The notes under the pieces: model-generated | What the model was told of the DNA's origin: nothing | The model's database searches: none | What the model saw: the letters and a program-made list of their open reading frames with translations, nothing else | Assembly: GCA_947650365.1 (NCBI GenBank) | Contig: OX393550.1 | Span: 55,197,569-55,261,568 of the forward strand | Direction of reading: 5' to 3' | From: Chamaelirium japonicum | Lineage: Eukaryota; Streptophyta; Magnoliopsida; Liliales; Melanthiaceae | Length of the DNA stretch: 64,000 nucleotides | Position numbers and translations under genes: made by a program | Part shown: one piece after another, positions 10,946 through 21,595 of the stretch | Numbering within the stretch: the stretch's first letter is position 1 | Layout: every line of letters begins with the position of its first letter

Positions 10946-13900
10946 GCATGAGCAAACCCTAGCGGTTCATGAAATTCTGAAAGTTAATAAAAATAGCAGT
11001 TATGTTGCCTTCCCGATCTTCGGACATCGATCTCTGAGCCCAAGGTCGATCTGGTGCCCTGTCGTCAATAGACAGACTTTATTCTCATAGGTAATGTGGG
11101 CAACAGTTGCCCGCATGTGGGGGACACGTATGGCACGTGATGCATGGGGGATGAGTTGACCCCTGCTAGTGTCAGCCTCTCTAGGTGTCACGGGCTGGAT
11201 GGATGCATGGAAGGTGGGCGTGCATGTGATGAGAAGAACAGCAAGACATCACGTAAAACATCAACTGGCCTCCATGTGAAACTGAAACCCATCTTTGTTT
11301 TGGTAAGGGACTGGCATGCATGTGGATCCACATCGGAAAAGAACTCAAGATGCATGGTGTCATCTCACCATGCCTTCACCTCTTTGGGTCCTGGTAGTAT
11401 CAGTGGCAGTACTGGAGCTAAATTCCAACAAGAGAGATACAGAACAGCCTGTGCAAAGATAACACGTGCTCGTCATGTGAGTCAGCACGTGCCTATCTAC
11501 TTTTCTCTCCAGCATGAATATATCTAGGAGTGGGATGTGTAACTCTGCAAGCCAAGAATTGGTTTCTTAATTTTAGGTTTTGGGACTTGGGCTTGCCTCT
11601 ATAATAAGAAAGTATGTACAACTCTTTTTGTGAACAAGAACATTGGCCGGGGAATCCGACTCCGTTCCCTAGGAGAAGCCCCAGAAAGAGCGGCATTCGA
11701 AGGGGGGCACAATCTGATCTTACTGGCATGGGCGACTGCCGGCCAGTACTAGGTGGTTCACACCACTTGCTGGCAGGCGCCTAGTTTGCTCTTCATCCAA
11801 ATCATGCATGGTACGTGGTGCGCACCACCCAACGTCCTGGATCAAGATTATCGATGGAGATTCATTGTAAATGGATATATGTTCAAGGTTTCTTTTGAGT
11901 TCGAGAGAAAGAGACTCTTAGGATATTCATTGTAAATCAATAAGAAAGGAGATTTTGTGAGTTTCTTGAGAGAGAAGCGAGGTGTTCTAGTTGAAAATGG
12001 TCATCTCGTTGAAATCAAGTGTTGCTTGTCACTCCTTGGTTTCTCCGGATCATATGATCTTCTTCGCCCGTGGTTCTCTCTGTAAACAGTTTCTACGTAA
12101 AATCTATGTCTCTTCTCAGTGTGGCTTTGTTTCTGTCTTGTGTTTGGATTTTTCGTGTTTATGTTTGTTACTTCTACTGTTTAAGATTGTGGTTGCGATC
12201 CGTCGGATGATTGATTTGTAATTTGATCACTGTAGCCTACTGAGGTGCAAACAAACTGGCATAAGAGGATAACGACAAACTGATATCAGATCATTTCAGA
12301 TCCTAATAAGGGGTGATGGCCGGCGCACTCTTGACTGCATGTTTCATCTTTTATATATAGGGTTCCATCCACACAAGGGGTCCGAGAAAACTACATATGA
12401 GCTAGCATTGCTCCTCAAAATCTCAGTTTCAGAAGCTTTACATCAGATTCGTTGGCAACAGCCTCCCCTGCTCTGCAACAGATATCATGGGGACAACGTT
12501 CTTCCTCTACCAAGATCATGTGGCCATGACCCACTCCCTCTACACAGACCCATGCAGTACTATCACTCACGATTATGCCATGCATGGTTTCCTAGTGGAT
12601 GGCAATCTGACGTGATATGCTGCCGCCACCACCCCCGCACAAGCTCAGTGGATGGCGATAATATATGTCGATCATCTTCTCTATTCAGATCTCGAGACTA
12701 TCATCGTTCACAACTCTGCCTAATCATGCAACCTCGTGCGATCCACAGGCCTGCCTCTATTGGCCATCATAGACACTAGCTCACGCCAATGGGTTGATCT
12801 CGTTTCGCATTAGTTGCCGCTCTCACAACCGACCAGCATCGAGCCTGCTCTAATTGGCCGCGCGGTACTGTACGTCTCATCGTCTTTGCTGGTATCACCA
12901 CGGGTTATCGTAGAGCGTTCACTTCCCATAATTGCATATAGTTTAAACAAAGGAGAAATAGGTGTCCAAGAAAATAGAGTGCGTATAACATTTAGTCCCA
13001 TCTTAAGTTCATATTTAGAGTAAGTACACCGGTATGGCTATTGCATAAAGCATGATCCTCTGTCCATTGTTTTGATTGCAAATGATCCGATCTTAACTGT
13101 TTTAGATAACGATTTTTTTTAAAATATCATAAATACCGAAAGTATCCTCCCACATTAAATAACGGTAGATGATATATCACGTGTTTTTTCTTTACGGCAT
13201 TATTAGTTACACGGGTTGGTACAGTGATTCCACTGTTGCTGCTACAGTAAAATCACTGTAGTTGCTATAGTGATTTCATTATAGATGCTATAGTGAAATC
13301 ACTATAGCAACCCGTGATAACACTGTAGCTGTTACGGTGATTTCACAGTAACTGCTACAGTGAAATCACTGTAGCAACCCGTGATTTAATCGTGGGTGCT
13401 AAAAAGATATTTCTACAATAAAATCACTGTAGCAAAGTATTCAATTTTATGCAAATAATACTCAGTTGAATTTTGTATTATTTTATATATTTGAGTACCA
13501 TGCCGGAGGTCGAGCCCTCCGGGGTCGTCGAGGTGCGATGCAGCCGTCGGAGGTCGTGCGATGCAGCCACCGGAGGTCGAGCTCGCAAGGGTCATCGAGG
13601 TGCGATGCAACCGTCGGGCTCAGGAGGTCGAGCTCTCACTGCCGCTGTCGCCGCTCGGGAGAGAGATGGGGTTGGGAGAGAGCTGGGGTTAGTTTCGGGT
13701 ATATCATGAAAGGGCAAGATGGATCTGTTGCCAGAGACCTTAGGCACATTACCCCTTATTTTTTTTTGGTTTGTGTGCATGTCTGCGGGGGAAGGGGGGG
13801 GAGCAGCAACTATCGTAATCTTTGAAGATCATGTGCAGAATCCTAGAAAATCTCCCCACATCTTGTATAACAATCTATACCAACCCTACACACACACACA

Positions 13901-14312
13901 CACACACAAACTCAATTATGGGCATAGGTTGATTATTGAGTTTTCTAAGGCCTAAATTTTGCTTAATTAATGAGACGTGAAAAAAAAAAAATTTGTATGT
14001 GTGTGGGGGGTTATAAAAGAGATCGAGAGATGCAAAGACTTGGTTGTTCACTTTATAGCAAAGGGTAGGGGTGTGAAAATGGATCGTCGGCCCATAGCCT
14101 GGCCCGAAAGTCAATGAGCCAAGCTACCCACCCTAGGAAACCATTTATTGGGCTTGGTCTGCCATCTAGAACTTGCACCCATATTTGAAAGGAGACCAGT
14201 TAGACTGGCCCAAAAACACAACCCGAAATGGTATAGAATTTCTATTTATTTATGTTAAGGAATCATGCCGCAACTTTTCTTTATTTTTTTCTTTGTTAAG
14301 AGAAGCTCATAT
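10946..14312. other. intergenic, mixed retroelement debris
   Basis: No intact gene is recognised. At about 11930-12260 the sequence resembles the 3' part of a copia LTR (TTCTCTCTGTAAACAG, TTTCTACGTAAAATC, TATGTCTCTTCTCAG), followed by a degenerate primer-binding-like TGATATCAGATC near 12281. A 146-codon frame at 12339-12779 has no recognised domain. A GC-rich block at 13505-13650 repeats GAGGTCGAGC and GGTGCGATGCA words. A (CA)n run lies near 13889-13908. Confidence 0.4.
13205..13440. repeat. cluster of CTGTAGC palindromic modules
   Basis: Several imperfect palindromes of the form GCTACAGTG-AAAT-CACTGTAGC or GCTATAGTG-AAAT-CACTATAGC follow one another, separated by CAACCCGTG or similar. Related modules occur near 9415, 33845 and 35205-35410. 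The arms are self-complementary, so each could form a small hairpin. Confidence 0.75.
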
Positions 14313-14322
14313 TAGCCCCAAA

Positions 14323-14822
14323 GGTTTTTTTTCAAAATATTATTAAAAAATAAAATATTTAACGAAACAGCGGCTGACCAAAACTATTTACCAACCTAGC
14401 GCTCTGACAACCACATGGCATGTCAGAGCTGTAAAGCAGGCGGGAGAATTTTTTTTTTTTTTTTTTTCGTTTCAAGTAGATCCAGTATTTAGATTACCGG
14501 GTTTAAAATCGATAATCTGGACACCGAGTTTAACTGAAGTCTGGTGTATAAAGTTTTCATACTTAGCCATTTTCTCTTTGGATTTCAACTGTTTTCTCTC
14601 TAGATTTTGGGTAAACCCGGTATCCATAATACCGGGTTGAAACCCGGTATTCCAACTACTGGGTTCAACTTGAAACAGAAAAAAAAAAAAAAAACCTCGC
14701 GTTCGCTTTACGACGCTGACATGCTAAGTGACTGTTCGAGAGCTAGGTTGGTAAATAGTTTTGGTCAGCCGCTGTTTCATTAAATATTTTATTTTTTAAT
14801 AATATTTTGAAAAAAAAAGCCC
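14323..14822. mobile_element. Mutator-like MITE, 500 bp
   Basis: Inverted ends of about 85 bp face each other. The left end runs GGTTTTTTTTCAAAATATT through ..GCGGCTGACC.. to CAACCTAGC, and the right end is its near-perfect inverse. The same flank TAGCCCCAAA occurs at 14313-14322 and 14823-14832, a 9-10 bp target duplication typical of Mutator-like elements. The non-coding interior contains inverted ACCGGGTTTAAA and AACCCGG words. Confidence 0.88.
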
Positions 14823-15077
14823 TAGCCCCAAACCTTGTACCTCGCTCGCACCTAGCCCGAAACCCTTGCACTCCCTTGACCCGTGGTCCGGCCCGGATGA
14901 GCCATTTCCCAACCCGGCCCGTTTTAACTTTTAATTACGCCCGGCCCGTAGCAAATAGATCGAGAGTCTACTGCAAGTCAAAAAAGAATACAAAGATCCA
15001 ACCACAACTTTGGCGTTTGCCACTGAAACTAAAAGATATCTCCTCTCCCTCTTTTCCACTCCCAACCTCCAAGCTTT

Positions 15078-15092
15078 TTTATATTTATATAC
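15078..15092 (+). promoter_or_regulatory. TATA-like box of the DUF668 gene
   Basis: The sequence TTATATTTATATACCC lies about 220 bp upstream of the ATG at 15312, with CT-rich leader-like sequence between them. It is the best TATA candidate in the upstream region and would place the transcription start near 15115-15120 with a leader of about 190 nt. This is inferred from position and composition only. Confidence 0.5.
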
Positions 15093-15311
15093 CCACCCAC
15101 ATTAGCTCTCAACATCCCACGAGCTCACACCCGACCTACCTCTGTGTCCTCCTCTTTCTTTATTAGCCTTATCTCTCTGCAACTCCATCATCACTAATCA
15201 CACCCCCCCTCGATCTCTTTCAGCACCCACACGCATCCTCATCAAACCGGGGAAATAAATAACGCCCACCGCTCGCTCCTAGCTCCGCTCCCTTTTATTC
15301 TCAGATCCCCC

Positions 15312-16736
15312 ATGGCTCTCGACTCATGGCTGACCAAACTGAAGTCGGCCATCTCCACCGGCCTTGACTCCGCTCGATGGACAATGAGCTCCGACTCCAT
15401 CTCCATCGCCAGCCGTCGGAAGGCGGCCACCGTGGGCATCCTCGCCTTCGAGATCGCCACCCTCATGTCCAAGCTCCTCCACCTGTGGCGCTCCCTCTCC
15501 GACGCACAGATCGCCCGCCTCCGCCTCGACACCATCACGCTGGAGGGCGTCCGGAAGATCATCTCCGACGACGACGTCTTCCTTCTCGGCCTCGCCTGCG
15601 CCGAGCTGGCCGAGACGCTACGCCATGTGGCCGAGGCCACGTCCAATCTCAGCAAGCACTGCGCCGACCCGGGCCTCCGCCAGTTCGGGAAGAGCTTCAA
15701 GGAGTTCGCGGACTCCGGCGGCGACCCCCACCGCTGGGTGATGAGCTGGAAGGAGATGGAGTCGAAGGCGAAGAAGATGGATCGGTACGTGGCGTCGACC
15801 GCCGCCCTCTACAAGGAGATGGACGAGCTGTGCGAGGCGGAGCAGGGGCTGAGGAGGTTGCTGCAGAGCGCCGGCGGGTGCAGCCAGAACCTCCCGGCGA
15901 GCAAGATATCGGCCGCCGCCGAAGTCCAGCAGAAGATCTTCTGGCAGAGGCAGGAGGTGAAGTACCTAAAGCAGACGTCGCTGTGGAGCTGCGGCTTCGA
16001 CGCCGTCGCGTCGCTGCTGGCCCGGTCTGCGTTCACGGTGCTCGCGAGGATGAAGCACGTGTTCGGCATCGGGGAAGAGCCGAACCCCCTCCCCCGCAGC
16101 CTCTCCGTGTCGGCCACCGTGTACCCGTCCTCCGACACGCCGCCGCCCCTGCAGAGATTCGTGTCGGGGCCGCTGATGCCGCCGCAGCCGGCGACGCCGG
16201 CGTCGAAGCAGCAGTGCGGGTTCTTGGAGTCGAGCTCGGCGATGCTGGTGCCACCGCCGACAACGCTGGGCGCGGCGGCGCTGGCTCTGCACTACGCCAA
16301 CCTGATCGTGGTGATCGAGAGGATGATCCGGTCGCCGAGGGCGGTGGGGCCTGACGCAAGGGATGATCTCTACGGGATGCTGCCGGCGAGGGCACGGGGG
16401 CTGCTGCGGACGCGGCTGCGTGGGGTGGGGTGGGGGGCGGCGAGGGACGCGGGATTGGCGGCCGAGTGGCGGGTGGCGCTGGGGCGGATCATGGAGTGGA
16501 TGGGGCCGCTGGCGCACAACACGATCCGGTGGCAGGGGGAACGGAGCTTCGAGCGGCGGAGCGCGACGGTGCCCCGGGCCAACGTGCTCCTCCTCCAGAC
16601 CCTCTACTTTGCCAATCGGGAGAAGTTGGAAGCCGCCGTGGCGGAGCTGCTGGTCGGCCTCAACTACATCTGGAGGTTCGAGATGGCTATGAGTACCGAG
16701 GCATTGACCCAGATGGATCCCAACTCAAACAAGTAA
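15312..16736 (+). CDS. PSI-like DUF3475/DUF668 protein, single exon
   Basis: This 474-residue protein belongs to the plant-specific family that includes the PSK SIMULATOR proteins of Arabidopsis, linked to growth and phytosulfokine-related responses. Residues about 42-100 (GILAFEIATLMSKLLHLW through LACAELAETL) form the DUF3475 domain. Residues about 317-405 (TLGAAALALHYANLIVVIERM through LLRTRLRG) form DUF668, followed by a conserved C-terminal stretch (NVLLLQTLYFANREKLEAAVAELLVGLNYIWRFE). The middle is charged and helical (SWKEMESKAKKMDRYV). The ATG chosen is the first in frame and has good context (CCCCCATGGCT). The protein starts MALDSW, so it lacks the N-terminal Gly needed for the myristoylation described for PSI proteins. 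The reading frame is intact and very GC-rich. Its molecular activity is not established. Confidence 0.93.
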   Translation: MALDSWLTKLKSAISTGLDSARWTMSSDSISIASRRKAATVGILAFEIATLMSKLLHLWRSLSDAQIARLRLDTITLEGVRKIISDDDVFLLGLACAELAETLRHVAEATSNLSKHCADPGLRQFGKSFKEFADSGGDPHRWVMSWKEMESKAKKMDRYVASTAALYKEMDELCEAEQGLRRLLQSAGGCSQNLPASKISAAAEVQQKIFWQRQEVKYLKQTSLWSCGFDAVASLLARSAFTVLARMKHVFGIGEEPNPLPRSLSVSATVYPSSDTPPPLQRFVSGPLMPPQPATPASKQQCGFLESSSAMLVPPPTTLGAAALALHYANLIVVIERMIRSPRAVGPDARDDLYGMLPARARGLLRTRLRGVGWGAARDAGLAAEWRVALGRIMEWMGPLAHNTIRWQGERSFERRSATVPRANVLLLQTLYFANREKLEAAVAELLVGLNYIWRFEMAMSTEALTQMDPNSNK

Positions 16737-17618
16737 TTTTTGTGAATTTTTTTTCTTTTAATCTTTTTATTTGTATTTGATCTCTTCTGAGCCGTGCGAT
16801 CTTAATCGGCCGGTTATGCATGGAAGACCCCTTCAATATCTTCTGAAGTGGTGTATACTAACGTACACTTTTGCCTAAGTGTGTTGTATGAGTTACGCGA
16901 TGGGTGATCAAAATATACAGACTCGCACTTGTTTCGGCTCATGGATATTTCCCAAGAGCTTTCTTTGTCCAGAGATTTGGGATGCCAGAACTCTGAAGTG
17001 TGTTCCTTTTAGAGAGAGAAATTTCTAGAGAGAGAAAGACAGGAGTGTGCTCCTTTTAGAGAGAGAGAGAGAAAGGATATGAATTATCAATTTTCGCACG
17101 AGCCAAAAAAGCATCTGACGGCTCACATGGGAGGGGAGATGTTCACCCTGGGTGGTGAACAAAATTGCTGTACCGTCAGGAGGTGACGAGATCCTGTCGC
17201 AGTGGGGAATCTCGACCACTGGTTCGGTGAGCCACTGATCAGTCGTTGTAATTGATGGAATGATCCTGGCCGTATATTCAGTGAGCCTTTTCACGATGAT
17301 TCTGGAGTTGGTGGGGCCACTGGACGAATGGTGGAGGATAGAGAGGGGGGATGAGTTCGACTGGATAGCCTGGAATCCAGCCGGGATGAGAGGAGGGGGG
17401 GGGGGGGGGGGGGGGGGGGCTGTATCTGGGCAGCCACTTGCCCGCACATGGAAGTAGGTGGAGCCAATGATGGCGCATCGGTCGCATTACAGTGAGAGTG
17501 AGAGTGAGAGTATACCATTCCCTTTTTATTTCATGATTGCAGTGGAGGATGCGCATCCGACTAACACTTTCTTTTCTAGTGAGTGCTCCTGATTTTTTTT
17601 TTTTGAGATACCAAGGGG
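16737..17618. other. 3' flank of the DUF668 gene with a long G run
   Basis: No second gene is recognised. A short stretch of AGAGAGAG repeats lies at 17010-17075, and a pure run of about 25 G residues at 17395-17419. Open frames here are Gly- or Pro-rich artefacts. The polyadenylation site of the upstream gene cannot be pinpointed. Confidence 0.6.
17395..17419. repeat. poly(G) run, about 25 nt
   Basis: An uninterrupted run of G on the plus strand, continuing a GAGGAGG context. It could form a quadruplex, and its length may be assembly-dependent. Confidence 0.9.
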
Positions 17619-17626
17619 GTTTTAAT

Positions 17627-18198
17627 AAGTGGTGGCAATCGGTCGGGTTCAGGTCGGACCCTATCCATATTTATCCATATTTATACCCATATCCATTCTG
17701 ACAGGATAGTGTCCATATCCAACCCATATCCATTTGGTTTGAAAAGGGTCCATACGTGATCCATATCCAATTGAGTTTTGGGTTTGGTTTGGATTTCGGA
17801 TATGAATTGAATATAATTTTGTCTATTTTTCTCCTCATATATTTTAGAAAAAAATCAAGGTATCACAATGCAATGTTAAGAATCTTTTTTGGTTTCTGAT
17901 CACAATGATTTTAGTAGAGTATTCTTGCGTAGGGATATGGGTTCGGTTAGAATTTGAGTATATGACCATGAGTACGTTTGGAGTCAAACTGTATTATCTA
18001 ATATACGCAAGTTAGAGGGACAATCGGGCTTCGGGTTTTGAGTTTCGGATATGGGTATTGAGGTACCCATACCCATACTTAAAAGTTAATCGGATAGAGT
18101 TTCTATATCCATAACCTACCCAAACCATGTTTATAAAATTTATATCCATATATACCTGATGTTTCGGGTCGGGTTTTCGGAGTCCATTGCCACCCCTA
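17627..18198. mobile_element. hAT-type non-autonomous element
   Basis: The left end reads AAGTGGTGGCAATCGGTCGGG. The inverse of the right end is TAGGGGTGGCAATGGACTCC, so GGTGGCAAT is shared. Flanking octamers GTTTTAAT (17619-17626) and GTTCTATT (18199-18206) match at 6 of 8 positions, consistent with an old 8-bp duplication. The interior is a degenerate series of TATCCATA and ACCCATA words and is non-coding. Confidence 0.65.
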
Positions 18199-20235
18199 GT
18201 TCTATTCATGGCGTTCTGTGCCTAAAAGATGATAAATTATGTTGGTTTACCAGAGAGGAGGAAGATTCTTTCTCAGATACAGAAATGCAAATATCCTTAG
18301 CAACATGTATTGATAGACCGTTGCTCCTATAAGCATCGTTTTCTTTGGAAAATTTTAGTCACATCTCAAAATTACTTCCTTTTGTCCTGCTTCCTTACGG
18401 TTTTATATTTTTGCACGGAGTATGACTAACATACCTTTCATTTCCCAACACATCCCATCCATCCTTTTCCATATGGCCACATCCCTTTTGAACCTTCATA
18501 CTCCATTGCCTCCTCACCGGCACGTCTGTCACCAATGCCACCTCCTGTCTTCCTCTGTCCTCCCCTTCCCCTCCTCATTCCTCACCGTTGGAGCCGCCAC
18601 CGCCTCTCCTCCTCTTTCCTCCCTTTTCCCTCCTTCCTCACAGTCGGAGCCTCCATCACCTAAATTCCTCTTCCTTGCATCGCCTCCCCTACCCCCCTTC
18701 TCCCCTACCTCTTTTTTCCTTGCCGAAGCCGGTTTTCTTTCTTCTTCCCGTTGCCCAACATGTCCGACACTGAACTGCCAAAAAATGTTGGGCGACAGGG
18801 ATGGTAAGGGAACGAACGACGGCTTCGACGATGGAAAAAGAGAGGAGGAGAAAGGGGAAATGGGAGGGTAAGGTGACAGCGTCGGAGATGGGCGTTGGAG
18901 GTGCCAGTGTCGAAAATGGGCAATGGAGGCTACAGGCGATAATTTTGGTCTTCTTGAAATATCGTCACACAACCAAAGATAGAGTGCACATAGGTAAGAG
19001 ATAGGCCATTACACATAAAGTTTAAATGAAAAACCTTTTCAAGACAGGAGGGGAAAACCACAAAAACCGTTTAGGTAGGGCCATAGGCCTCAGCACTATA
19101 ATTGTAGCAGCTACAAGCGATGTCAAGCCTCTTGGACACAAGTATGCAACATAGGTGTACCTCTACCGAAAGGCTAGTAGAGCTAATTTAGTCCATCAAA
19201 GGGAAGATTGATGATGGACAGTCTCCTCATCCCAGGTTGTTGCGCCCGAGTCCGCTTATCTTGGTCATCATGGTGAGCACTTCGGGGCGGTGCGACCAGT
19301 TCCTTGGAGGAGACTTCGACAAGGACTGGTCGGGGCGAAATCGCTGGCGATTGCCATCATGCCGCGGGTGGCCACGATGTAGTCATCGCGTTCAACACAT
19401 AGCGAAGGGCTATGTGCTGAAGCGGGGGAGGAGGGGTGAGAGGTCCTCCTCCTCCTTGTTTTAGATCGGATAAGTGGAGGAGACGCTGCATGTAAGGGTG
19501 GACGAGAGGTGTGGGAGCCCTCTCCTTCTCTTTGTTGTTTGACCAATGGATGGTGGGGTGAGATGAATCCCATCTCTATTTCTCTTTTTTCTCTTCTTTT
19601 TTTTTCTGTGCGACTGTGAAGTGAAACCCCCATGTTGTGGTTCATTCCTTTTATAGGGGTATTCTTAGGGTTTGTCGTAGGCCCCAAGTTTCCTTCTCGT
19701 GCGTGTGTCGCCGAGTGCCATTATGATGTACCGTTAAATATGGGATGTAATCCCGATGAACTCGGACCGTTAAATATGATGTACCGTTTTAAAACACGAA
19801 AACTCGACTCGACTCGAAACCTTAATGAGTCGAGTACACACGACAACTCGGCTAAAACCCGACAAACTCGAGTCGGATCGAAACTCAACCGAGTCAGATC
19901 GAAACTCGAGTTTTGGACCGAGTCGGATCGAAACTCAGCCGAGTCGAGTCGACTCGGCCGAGTTTCGAGTCGACTCGGCGAATAACGTGACACCACTTTA
20001 CGGCACTAATTAATCTGTCACATGGCTGTTAGAGCACTAGTGTGTTAAATACTTCTGATAAACCACTATTCAATTAAAAAATTAATAATATTTTGAACAA
20101 AAAAATCCCTAATATTTACCACCATGGTAGATACGTACTTCAAGCCAAATGAAACATTTATTACATAATTCTAAAATACTTGACAAAGTACTTATCAAAA
20201 TATTTAGCCCTTAACAAATGGAGCCATAAGAATTA
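18199..20235. other. intergenic, low-complexity and unique sequence
   Basis: A CT-rich block at 18540-18730 and the GA-rich block at 18830-18880 give Pro/Ser-rich or Lys/Arg/Glu-rich open frames on both strands (up to 149 codons) with no recognised domain. From 19230 to 19690 there is unique sequence with overlapping frames of no known family. A CGAGTC-rich repeat lies at 19795-19985. No gene can be supported. Confidence 0.5.
19795..19985. repeat. CGAGTC/GACTCG-rich repeat block
   Basis: The words ACTCGACTCG, GAGTCGGATCGAAACTC and CGAGTCGACTCGG recur throughout this block. Such composition is typical of the interior of hAT MITEs like those at 4680 and 49247, but clear ends and a target duplication were not found. 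Confidence 0.45.
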
Positions 20236-20335
20236 GAGAAATGCTATTCAGCCTTAAGGTTTTTCCTATTCCGCCAGCATGATTAACTTGACAGCATACA
20301 ATTGGTGGCTGAAACCTACTAGTGACATTAACCGA
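20236..20335. mobile_element. left half of a Mutator-like MITE, broken
   Basis: The start GAGAAATGCTATTCAGCC and the following ..TTGGTGGCTGAAAC.. match the MITE at 46527-46707 in order and spacing. Only the left half is present: similarity stops near 20335, where GA-rich sequence leading into the CACTA fragment begins. It was either interrupted by that element or truncated at the same time. Confidence 0.65.
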
Positions 20336-21595
20336 AGGGGGAGGAGGAGCTCACCAGCGATGGTCGGCAGGCCTCGAGAAGGAGGAGGAGCACTGGTGTC
20401 GCAGTCGGTGGCGCGAGAAAGCGGAGGGGTGGCCGGAGGTGCAAGGGAGGTGATGGGTGGCCGGCCGGAGGTGCAAGGGATCGAGAGAGAGAGAGACAGG
20501 TGAGGGGAGGAAGTAGAGAGAGAGAGAGAGAGAGGGAAGGCTAGGGAGGCCGGGGAGGGGGGGAGGAGGCCGGGGGAGAGAGAGAGAGAGGGCCGGGAGG
20601 CCGGGGAGGGGCGGAGGTCGGGAGGGGGATGGGTGGCCGGGAGGGGGATGGGTGGCCGGAGGGGATCTCGGGGCTGCCGGAGGGGGACGGGGTCGCCGGG
20701 GGGTCGGGTCGGTGAGAGAGAGAGAGAGATTGAGAGAGAGGGGCGCGCGCCGGAGAGATCGAATCAGAAGAATCAAAGAAGACCTCGACTGTTTTGTTAT
20801 ATAACAGGGTTTTTGCCGACGGACATTTTATCTTCCGTCGGTAAAACTAATTTTTTTACCGACGGTAAATAACAATCCGTCGGTAAAACTCCACGACGAA
20901 AAAACAAGCTCAATTTTTTCCAGAGGCTCGGTTTGGCACCCTGAGTTTCGTCCGGACATTTTACCGACGGAAATTTAATTACCGTCGGTATTGTACCGAC
21001 GGATATATAAATTCCGTCGGTATAATCCCGACGAAAACACAAGTTCAATTTTTTCCAGAGGCTCGGTTTGGCACACTGAGTTTCGTCGGGACATTTTACC
21101 GACGGAAACTAAATTACCGTCGGTATTGTGCCGACGGACATATAAATACCGTCGGTATAATTAGTTATACCGACGGAACTTTCACGTCCGTCGGTAAATA
21201 GCACGACGGAACTCAACCTCCTACTTTTTTCCAGAGGCTCGGTTTTTACACTGAGTTTCGTCGGGACAATTTTACCGACGGACATTTTATTACCGTCGGT
21301 ATATTGCCGACGGAGATATTATGGCTGTCGGTAACATTGGTTATACCGACGGAAATACAATTTCCGTCGGTACAATATCACGACGATGACATTTTGCCGA
21401 CGGTTTATATGTAACCGTCGGTATAAAGTATATTACCGACGGTATATATGTATACCGTCGGTATAAATATGCAAAGAAAATTAAAAAAATTGAAGTTATA
21501 ATACCGACGGATATTATTTTCCCCGTCGGTAAAAAGTGTATTATTACCGACGGTGATAATAATGTCCGTCGGTAAAGACCCTATTTCTTGTAGTG
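20336..21595. mobile_element. CACTA (En/Spm) transposon terminal fragment
   Basis: The right end, read inverted, is CACTACAAGAAATAGGGTC, the canonical CACTA-type terminus. The adjoining 780 bp (20812-21590) is packed with ACCGACGG and its inverse CCGTCGGT, the subterminal repeats bound by CACTA transposases. Three direct copies of a block containing TTTTTTCCAGAGGCTCGGTTT recur at about 20908, 21042 and 21223. The left part (20336-20800) is GA-rich and low-complexity. No matching CACTA end was found on the left and no transposase is present, so this is a truncated non-autonomous copy. Confidence 0.85.

Noticed and set aside
15377-16354. 325-codon frame overlapping the DUF668 gene
   Set aside because: It is a shifted shadow of the GC-rich true gene; the true frame has recognised domains and conserved residues.
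18422-18972. Pro/Ser- and Lys/Arg/Glu-rich frames on both strands
   Set aside because: Low-complexity CT/GA sequence with no domain and no coding-like features.
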